Source of the DNA: Peptoclostridium acidaminophilum DSM 3953
GTDB taxonomy: Bacteria > Bacillota > Clostridia > Peptostreptococcales > Peptostreptococcaceae
Assembly: GCF_000597865.1 (NCBI RefSeq)
Contig: NZ_CP007452.1
Coordinates: 2,053,183 to 2,117,182 of the forward strand
Length of the DNA: 64,000 nt
Direction of reading: 5' to 3'
Shown here: positions 58,134 to 64,000 of the stretch, in pieces
Numbering within the stretch: the first letter of the stretch is position 1
Layout: every line of letters starts with the position of its first letter
Notes under the pieces: generated by a model
What the model was told of the DNA's origin: nothing
Databases searched by the model: none
Seen by the model: only the letters and a program-made list of their open reading frames with translations
Made by a program: the position numbers and the translations under genes

Positions 58134-60455
58134 ATGAAGGCGCTCCAACTAGAGCCCTGGCGTATTGTCCAGTCAGAGCCTGATTTTGAAAACAACAGGA
58201 TATATGAAAGCATTATGAGTCTTGGCAACTGCCACATGGGGATACGCGGGAATTTCGAGGAGTCGTTCTCGGGCGATAGCCTCAAGGGAACATATCTTGC
58301 AGGCGTATACTACCCGGATTCCACCAAGGTAGGCTGGTGGAAAAACGGCTACCCGGAATATTACGCGCGGATAATCAATTCTCCCGATTTTATAGGCATA
58401 GGCTTGAATGCTGACGGAATAGACATAGACATGAATATTCAGCGGCCGCTCTCCTTTGAGCGCGCCCTTGACATGAAGGAGGGCTCACTCGAAAGAAATG
58501 TGGTGCTTGAGTATAAGAAGGGCAAACGCCTCCATATCAGGACTTTTCGCTTTCTGAGCATGCATGACAAGGAATGCGGCTGCGTAGTCTGCGAGGCTAC
58601 GCCTCTTGACGACGACTCCGTCATTACTATGTCCCCTTTCCTGAGTTCGAATGTGAGAAACGAGGATTCCAACTGGGGAGAGTCCTTCTGGACGACTATT
58701 TCCTGCCAAACAGGAGCAAGCGACGGCCATATATGCTCGATGACGCGAAAAAGCGGCTTTGGCAACTGCGTGGCAATGGCGTGCAAGGCATATCTTGAAG
58801 GCGAGGAAATACCTCCTTCGGATTTTAGCTCTCACGGCGCGGAGCAAACGTCCGGAACGGTTTCCATACCCATTTCGCTGCTTTGCCCCAAGGGCTCTAC
58901 TCTTCGCATAGTGAAATTCTTTTGCTCGGTTACAACCCGCGACCACCCGTTTGAAACTCTTGCGGATCTGTCGCTTGAAAAGGCCAGCTCCTTGAGGGCT
59001 GAAGGCTTTGAATCTATGTATAGACTTCACAGGGATGCGTGGGCGTCACTCTGGGCTATGTGCGACGTTGAAATAAAAGGCGACAAGAGGCTGCAAAGCG
59101 CAGCGCGCTACTGCATATTCAATATGCTCCAGACCTACACAGGCCACGACTCAAGGCTGAACATAGGGCCAAAGGGTTTCACCGGCGAAAAATATGGCGG
59201 CGGCACATACTGGGATACGGAGGCTTTCTGCTTCCCGTTTTATCTTATGTCCTTTGGGCGCTCTTCGAAGACCCTTCTCAAATACAGACACAATCAGCTT
59301 GACAAGGCAAGAGGCAACGCCCGGAAGCTGGGCCTTCAGGGGGCGCTCTACCCCATGGTCACAGTCGATGGCGACGAATGCCACAACGAATGGGAGATCA
59401 CTTTCGAGGAGATACACAGAAACGCGGCCATGGCGCATGCCATATACCTTTATGAAAAACATATCGGCGATTTTGAATACATAGCAAAAATCGGAATAGA
59501 CGTGCTTGTGGAAACAGCCAGATTCTGGGCTTCACGGGCAAGCTGGAGCAGTTTCCGCAAAAAGTACGTCATACTCGGAGTGACAGGGCCAAACGAGTAC
59601 GAAAACAACGTCAGCAACAACTGGTATACAAACTATATGGCTAGCTGGAACATGGAGTATGCCGCAAGGTCACTCGCTCTACTTGAAAAACAGGATGCTC
59701 AGCGCTATGAATCAGCGCTTTCGCGTCTTGGCATGAGCGGCGGCGAAATTGACACCTGGCTTAGGATATCCTCGAACATGTACCTGCCCTTTTGGGAGGA
59801 ACTGGGCGTATTCGAGCAGCAGGACGGGTACAGGGACAAGGTGCTTGAGGAGGCCTCAGCAATACCATCCGCCGAGCTTCCCATATCACGCAGCTGGTCG
59901 TGGGATCGGATTCTAAGGTCGTGCTTCATCAAGCAGGCCGACGTGCTCCAGGCCTTCTACATGCTGCCCGAGAATTTTTCACGGGAGACCATGAAGCGGA
60001 ATTTTGATTTCTATGAGCCAAAAACCGTCCACGAGTCCTCGCTTTCAGCATTGGCGCACTCAATAGTCGCATCCAGAGTGTGTGATTTTGAAAAGGCGCT
60101 CTCGCTTTTTGAACATTCTGTTACTCTTGATTTGGAAAACCGCAACAGGGACACTGCCGACGGCCTCCACATTACAAGCATGGCCGGTGCATATCTTTGC
60201 ATCTGCCTTGGGTTTGCCGGGATACGAATCGAACATGGAAAACTTTCTATGAGTCCGCACGTGCCGAGGGGATGGGACGGCTATTCCTTCAGCATGATAT
60301 TTAAAGAAAATCGAATGAGGATAGCCGTTGAAAAAAGCCTAGTCACCGTCTACTGGGATTCTTACGAGACGATAATAATACGAGTTTTCGAGTCGGAGCA
60401 TGAAATTCTCCCCGGAGAAAATGTTATAAATGCAACCACGCTGCACGCTGTATAA
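58134..60455 (+). CDS. Glycoside hydrolase family 65 disaccharide phosphorylase
   Basis: 773 aa from ATG 58134 (TGGAGGT 6 nt upstream; longer readings lack an RBS). GH65 layout: N-terminal beta-sandwich (MSLGNCHMGIRGNFEESF), linker helices, (alpha/alpha)6 barrel, and a small C-terminal beta domain. The catalytic acid is Glu488 in VTGPNEYENNVSNNWYTNY, and GEKYGGGTYWDTEAFCFPFY is the conserved substrate/phosphate-binding block. Pairing with beta-phosphoglucomutase points to maltose, trehalose or kojibiose phosphorylase; maltose is the commonest in this setting. A terminator follows at 60462-60493. Confidence 0.92.
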   Translation: MKALQLEPWRIVQSEPDFENNRIYESIMSLGNCHMGIRGNFEESFSGDSLKGTYLAGVYYPDSTKVGWWKNGYPEYYARIINSPDFIGIGLNADGIDIDMNIQRPLSFERALDMKEGSLERNVVLEYKKGKRLHIRTFRFLSMHDKECGCVVCEATPLDDDSVITMSPFLSSNVRNEDSNWGESFWTTISCQTGASDGHICSMTRKSGFGNCVAMACKAYLEGEEIPPSDFSSHGAEQTSGTVSIPISLLCPKGSTLRIVKFFCSVTTRDHPFETLADLSLEKASSLRAEGFESMYRLHRDAWASLWAMCDVEIKGDKRLQSAARYCIFNMLQTYTGHDSRLNIGPKGFTGEKYGGGTYWDTEAFCFPFYLMSFGRSSKTLLKYRHNQLDKARGNARKLGLQGALYPMVTVDGDECHNEWEITFEEIHRNAAMAHAIYLYEKHIGDFEYIAKIGIDVLVETARFWASRASWSSFRKKYVILGVTGPNEYENNVSNNWYTNYMASWNMEYAARSLALLEKQDAQRYESALSRLGMSGGEIDTWLRISSNMYLPFWEELGVFEQQDGYRDKVLEEASAIPSAELPISRSWSWDRILRSCFIKQADVLQAFYMLPENFSRETMKRNFDFYEPKTVHESSLSALAHSIVASRVCDFEKALSLFEHSVTLDLENRNRDTADGLHITSMAGAYLCICLGFAGIRIEHGKLSMSPHVPRGWDGYSFSMIFKENRMRIAVEKSLVTVYWDSYETIIIRVFESEHEILPGENVINATTLHAV

Positions 60456-60461
60456 TTAGCC

Positions 60462-60493
60462 ACCCTGCATGTTTTACTTAATGCAGGGTTTTT
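60462..60493 (+). terminator. GH65 gene terminator
   Basis: CCCTGCAT (60463-60470) pairs with ATGCAGGG (60481-60488), 10-nt loop, then T5. Confidence 0.88.
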
Positions 60494-60506
60494 ATATCAA
60501 AAAATA

Positions 60507-60531
60507 AAAAAAGAGGAAGACTCTCTCTTCC
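60507..60531 (-). terminator. Terminator of the 60543-60734 gene
   Basis: On the minus strand GGAAGA and TCTTCC (60515-60520 with 60526-60531) form a short stem followed by CTCTTTTTTT. Confidence 0.7.
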
Positions 60532-60542
60532 CCGGACAATTT

Positions 60543-60734
60543 TTAGACCTCGAGCACCTTGACTCTGTGATTGCTGGCGACCTTCATAATGCGGTTGACG
60601 TCATACTCATACACCCTCATATACACATGCTGTTCTGATATCTTTGTCTCCAATGTCATGTGATACCCCTTAAGAGTGTTGATAAATTTTTTGATTCTGT
60701 CTTCACTTTCTTTTCTGACTTTTAAAAGCTTCAC
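60543..60734 (-). CDS. Small conserved-looking protein of unknown function
   Basis: 63 aa from GTG 60734, placed 7 nt after AAGGGG; the GTG at 60743 touches the RBS. Sequence MKLLKVRKESEDRIKKFINT then GYHMTLETKISEQHVYMRVY and NHRVKVLEV. Alternating strand/helix pattern suggests a compact alpha/beta fold. A terminator directly behind supports a real gene. No function assigned. Confidence 0.6.
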   Translation of the reverse strand: MKLLKVRKESEDRIKKFINTLKGYHMTLETKISEQHVYMRVYEYDVNRIMKVASNHRVKVLEV

Positions 60735-61041
60735 CCTATGCACCCCTTTGTTTTTTATTGTGACTGAAAAGCCGCCAAATCAAATATACCCACAGGTCTA
60801 AAAATAAAACGAAAAATCAAATAGTATTTTGTATATAGCGATATTCAATCGGAATTTGATATGTGATTTATTTTCTTTGATTGCCACTCGTTCATACATT
60901 GTCAATACTCGCGAGCACTCGGCAGCACACATATCAACCGTGTCTAAGTATGACTTGTATCTTATTATTGTATATATACCAATTAAGCCCTCTGCAAACA
61001 TAAAAAAGCTTATTTTTATCTGCAATCGTGATTTTTTTTCC

Positions 61042-61106
61042 TCGGTGAAGGTATATATGTAATATAATATAGATACAGATAACTGTATCTATCAGTTCTT
61101 CACCGA
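61042..61106. promoter_or_regulatory. Nested inverted repeats upstream of a small membrane protein gene
   Basis: Outer arms TCGGTGAAG/CTTCACCGA (61042-61050, 61098-61106) enclose inner arms AGATACAG/CTGTATCT (61071-61078, 61083-61090), with TATAAT at 61064-61069 between them. The gap 60744-61128 is otherwise AT-rich and empty. Confidence 0.6.
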
Positions 61107-61128
61107 TGATGGTTAAGGGGGATTTTTT

Positions 61129-61419
61129 ATGCTTTTACAAATTGCAGCCGTTTTGTGGGCAATTGTTGGCTTTTTCTCTGGCTCGGCAAGTGTATTCATC
61201 GCAGGAGGTCTGGCCTGCATTGTTCTCGACATTGTAAGACTTTCAATCAGACAGCTTAATCCAATACTATTTGCATCAACATACATACTCTGTTATATGC
61301 TCTTTGGCATAAGGGATGGAATCATTGTGGGATCTATAATACTTAATACAATGGATATAATAACTCCGAGAATAAAGACTATGTCAGGTGTCCTGTTGGA
61401 ATTTGACAAGCTTGACTAA
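61129..61419 (+). CDS. Small membrane protein of unknown function
   Basis: 96 aa, about three membrane helices (LQIAAVLWAIVGFFSGSASV, FIAGGLACIVLDIVRL, FASTYILCYMLFGIRDGIIV). RBS AAGGGGGAT precedes the ATG. No family recognised. Its promoter region has nested palindromes, so expression may be regulated. A symmetrical terminator follows. Confidence 0.7.
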   Translation: MLLQIAAVLWAIVGFFSGSASVFIAGGLACIVLDIVRLSIRQLNPILFASTYILCYMLFGIRDGIIVGSIILNTMDIITPRIKTMSGVLLEFDKLD

Positions 61420-61431
61420 CAACCCAGTAAT

Positions 61432-61478
61432 AAAAAACACCTCTTTGAGCCGTTATTTGACTCGAAAAGGTGTTTTTT
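61432..61478. terminator. Bidirectional terminator
   Basis: AAAAAACACCT (61432-61442) pairs with AGGTGTTTTTT (61468-61478), with further inner pairing; between convergent small genes. Confidence 0.85.
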
Positions 61479-61488
61479 TCGTTGAGGT

Positions 61489-61692
61489 CTACAATTTTAT
61501 GCAGCCTTTGTCTTCGTTGTTTATGACCCAGTAGCATTTTGATTCGTCGACGTTGAAGTACATCTGCAGATCCTTTATTTCCTTTACTAGTCTGCCCTGC
61601 TGCAGCCATTCGTCTTTTACGAGTCTTACCATGTCCTTTTTTGATATTTGCTTTCCGCTGTGCTCCACAAAAAAATCAGTTTTCAACTTCAA
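61489..61692 (-). CDS. DUF6465-like small protein
   Basis: 67 aa: KLKTDFFVEHSGKQISKKDM, then KEIKDLQMYFNVDESKCYWV. The pattern (short beta strand, GKQ, helical VRLVKDEW, strand LQMYFNVDE, tail CYWVIN) resembles the DUF6465 family common in Clostridia. AAGTGAATTG upstream is a weak RBS. Function unknown. Confidence 0.75.
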   Translation of the reverse strand: MKLKTDFFVEHSGKQISKKDMVRLVKDEWLQQGRLVKEIKDLQMYFNVDESKCYWVINNEDKGCIKL

Positions 61693-61802
61693 TTCACTTC
61701 CCTTTTTCTTTTTAGTGCTTTATTTTCACTTTATCCTCAGTAGATAGTATACCCGAAAAAACCGAGTTTTACACTATGGACTGCACGAAAGAAAGGTGTA
61801 GG

Positions 61803-61829
61803 TGAATCCAATTAATAAACGGCCTTTAA
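61803..61829. repeat. Dispersed 27-28-bp repeat, copy 2
   Basis: Second copy of the 54080-54107 repeat, in the gap between the DUF6465-like gene and hcp, near the hcp terminator. Confidence 0.6.
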
Positions 61830-61864
61830 GTAACCAAAAACGTCCGGAGTAAAAAACCACACAA

Positions 61865-61890
61865 AAAACCCGCAATGATATGCGGGTTTT
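61865..61890 (-). terminator. hcp terminator
   Basis: AAAACCCGCA (61865-61874) pairs with TGCGGGTTTT (61881-61890); T-run follows on the minus strand. Confidence 0.85.
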
Positions 61891-61941
61891 CAAGTTGACA
61901 ATACATGATATGCCTATTAAATTTTGTCTCAAAGCGCTTGA

Positions 61942-63597
61942 TTACATTCCCATGAAAAGCTTTATGTCGTCTTCTACTGTGCCTATTCCGGCTATTCCGA
62001 ATGTCTCAACAAGCACTTTTGCCACGTTTGGAGACAGGAATGCAGGAAGTGTAGGTCCAAGGTGTATGTTCTTAACGCCCAGGTAGAGAAGCGCAAGCAG
62101 AACTATTACTGCTTTTTGCTCATACCAAGCTATGTTGTATGCTATTGGAAGCTCGTTTACATCTTCAAGGCCGAATGCATCCTTTAGCGCGAGGGCTATT
62201 TTTACAAGCGAGTAAGAGTCGTTGCACTGTCCAGCGTCTAGAACTCTTGGTATTCCGCCTATGTCTCCCAGAGGAAGCTTGTTGTATCTGTATTTCGCGC
62301 AGCCTGCTGTCAGGATTACTGTATCATTCGGAAGCGCCTTTGCAAATTCAGTGTAGTACTCTCTGTTCTTCATTCTTCCGTCACAGCCCGCCATTACGAA
62401 GAATTTCTTTATGGCGCCTGACTTGACAGCGTCTATTACCTTGTCGGCAAGTGCTATGACCTGGTTGTGTGCAAAGCCTCCAACTATCTCGCCTGATTCT
62501 ATTTCTACAGGCGCAGCGCATTTTTTCGCAAGCTCTATTATTTCGCTAAAGTCCTTGCTGCCGTCTGCCGCTTCTTCTATATGCTTGAAACCAGGGAAGC
62601 CGCAGGCTCCTGTTGTGAAGACTCTATCCCTGTAGGTGGCGTCAGCCTTTGGAGGAACTATGCAGTTAGTAGTAAACAGCACTGGTCCGTTGAATGACTC
62701 AAACTCTTCTTTTTGCTTCCACCATGCGTTTCCGTAGTTTCCGTAGAAATGGCTGTATTTCTTGAATGCAGGATAGTAGTTTGCAGGAAGCATTTCACTG
62801 TGAGTATATACATCGACTCCTGTTCCCTCAGTCTGCTTGAGCAGAGCCTCCATGTCCCTGAGGTCGTGTCCGCTTATTAGTATTCCCGGGTTGGTTCCGG
62901 CTCCAATTTTTACCGATGTTATTTCAGGGTTTCCGTATGTTTCTGTATTGGCCTTGTCCAAAAGCGCCATTACATCTACTCCAAACTTGCCTGTTTCCAT
63001 TACAAGAGCAACCAGCTGATCAGCACTCATGCCATCGTCAAGTGTAGCCGCAAGCGCCTTTTCAGCGAAAGCAAAAATTTCATCATCCTTGTATCCAAGG
63101 TGGTAAGCGTGGCTTCCATATGCAGCCACTCCCTTTAGGCCGTATATTGTGAGCTCTCTTAGCGATCTTACGTCCTCGTTTTCAGTTGCAAGAACACCTA
63201 CAGTCTCAGCTTTTGCATCGTATTCCGCCGGAGTACCGTTCCAGATGGCACAGTCATGAGTAACTCCCGAAAGGTCTGCTCCTGCCGCTGCAGCTCTCGC
63301 CTTTATTGCGTCTCTTATTTCAAAAGCTCTAGTTATTCTTTTAACAAATACATCCTTGTCAAAGTTTGCATTTGTTATTGTTGCAAAAAGGCTTTCAAAC
63401 ATGAATCTCTTTTCGTCCTCTTCAGGTACACCGCCCTTTTCTCTTAGCTTAAGGCTGTAAAGAGATATCCCCTTTAGCGCATATATTAGTAGGTCTTGTA
63501 AATTGGCCACTTCCTCTGTCTTTCCGCATACCCCAACCTTCATCGAACATCCCTTGTTCATAGCTGTTTCCTGACATTGATAGCAAAACATACTCAT
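61942..63597 (-). CDS. hcp: Hybrid-cluster protein (hydroxylamine reductase)
   Basis: 551 aa, full-length class with the N-terminal cysteines Cys5, Cys8, Cys17 and Cys24 ([21 protein letters not shown]) for the [4Fe-4S] cluster. The hybrid-cluster ligands lie in later blocks ([65 protein letters not shown]). It reduces hydroxylamine or, physiologically, nitric oxide, and is linked to S-nitrosylation. RBS AAAAGGAGG. No adjacent hcr reductase; in clostridia ferredoxin may donate electrons. Confidence 0.96.
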   Translation of the reverse strand: MSMFCYQCQETAMNKGCSMKVGVCGKTEEVANLQDLLIYALKGISLYSLKLREKGGVPEEDEKRFMFESLFATITNANFDKDVFVKRITRAFEIRDAIKARAAAAGADLSGVTHDCAIWNGTPAEYDAKAETVGVLATENEDVRSLRELTIYGLKGVAAYGSHAYHLGYKDDEIFAFAEKALAATLDDGMSADQLVALVMETGKFGVDVMALLDKANTETYGNPEITSVKIGAGTNPGILISGHDLRDMEALLKQTEGTGVDVYTHSEMLPANYYPAFKKYSHFYGNYGNAWWKQKEEFESFNGPVLFTTNCIVPPKADATYRDRVFTTGACGFPGFKHIEEAADGSKDFSEIIELAKKCAAPVEIESGEIVGGFAHNQVIALADKVIDAVKSGAIKKFFVMAGCDGRMKNREYYTEFAKALPNDTVILTAGCAKYRYNKLPLGDIGGIPRVLDAGQCNDSYSLVKIALALKDAFGLEDVNELPIAYNIAWYEQKAVIVLLALLYLGVKNIHLGPTLPAFLSPNVAKVLVETFGIAGIGTVEDDIKLFMGM

Positions 63598-64000
63598 TAA
63601 TCCGACCTCCTTTTAATTTGCAATTCAATTTCAATTCAAAATCCCCTCAATTTATGGGGACGGTTTTACTTTCCCACTTGAGTCACATGAACCACCATGT
63701 GCCCAAGCTCAAAATGTAGTTGCAGCTCATCATACCGCTTAAAGGTATTATTTTTAGTGCATTGAAACTGCTGCTCTATGTATATATATCTCCATGTGAT
63801 GAGCCTCTTAATCAAAATTATATCCATTTTGACGATATTGGCGGTAACTCTGGTTACCAGAATCATATATAAGCGAAGACAGGTATGATTCAATGACATG
63901 GCCGCAAAATTTTGGGCTGGCTGCTGGTTCTTTTAACGGATTGTATTATTCCTTTGGATTCGCATTATACGTTGGAATCAGGGACGCCCCGACTATCCCC
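63598..64000. other. Gap with no supported gene
   Basis: AT-rich upstream region of hcp. It contains GGGGACGGTTTT near 63656 and GGGACGCCCC near 63982, words related to the hairpin at 10434-10492, possibly ends of a dispersed repeat that continues past the window. A 77-codon minus-strand frame (63666-63899) has no RBS and no coding character. Confidence 0.6.

Noticed and set aside
63666-63899. Minus-strand 77-codon membrane-like frame
   Set aside because: No ribosome binding site, no family resemblance, and hydrophobic runs follow from AT-rich sequence.

Overview
The window looks like the chromosome of an anaerobic, amino-acid-fermenting clostridium. The evidence is the glycine riboswitches in front of a sodium:alanine/glycine symporter, the start of a serine hydroxymethyltransferase gene, a selenocysteine-containing formate dehydrogenase with NADH-dehydrogenase-like (Hym) subunits, a 2[4Fe-4S] ferredoxin, a hybrid-cluster protein, many S-layer-homology (SLH) proteins and strong AGGAGG ribosome binding sites. 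The layout recalls glycine fermenters such as Peptoclostridium (Eubacterium) acidaminophilum; that assignment is an inference from gene content. No rRNA, tRNA or CRISPR array was seen.

Layout. 1-10.5 kb is a C1/formate and glycine block: the 5' end of glyA (-), hymA-hymB (+), the symporter (-) behind two successive tandem glycine riboswitches, then an FdhA-like iron-sulfur subunit, selenoprotein FdhA and a formate channel (+). 10.5-32.3 kb is a cell-surface and accessory block, mostly on the minus strand: SLH proteins, a truncated papain-like protease next to a HEPN/MNT pair, a leucine-rich-repeat surface protein, a patchwork of duplicated IS remnants and repeated hairpins (15.4-21 kb), two related small secreted proteins, a 1040-residue S-layer protein, a C-terminal processing protease, a ferredoxin, DegV and a transglutaminase-like protein. 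32.5-36.8 kb is a Mrp/Mbh-type cation antiporter operon (+). 36.8-46.5 kb holds a DEAD-box helicase, a parvulin, SppA (with a frame break), a prenyltransferase-like SLH protein and a dihydroorotate dehydrogenase-like protein, ending in an unusual ~80-bp tandem repeat array. An IS1182-type element (46.7-48.4 kb) separates this from the acetyl-CoA carboxylase operon accBCDA (-), which has a FapR-like operator at its promoter. 52-64 kb carries a two-domain polyphosphate kinase 2, a lipoprotein, an XRE regulator, an rRNA methyltransferase, a MazG-like protein, a divergent beta-phosphoglucomutase/GH65 phosphorylase pair, small conserved proteins and hcp.

How the parts fit. FdhA, the FdhB-like subunit and HymA/HymB together have the cofactor chain of an NAD(P)-linked, possibly ferredoxin-coupled, formate dehydrogenase. 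With glyA and the glycine-sensing symporter they point to serine/glycine/formate metabolism. The Mrp/Mbh operon suggests sodium/proton energetics. GH65 phosphorylase plus beta-phosphoglucomutase gives a complete disaccharide-phosphorolysis route to glucose-6-phosphate. Most surface genes share two parts: N-terminal SLH anchors and a C-terminal Ig-like domain beginning K-W-x-x-x-F-S.
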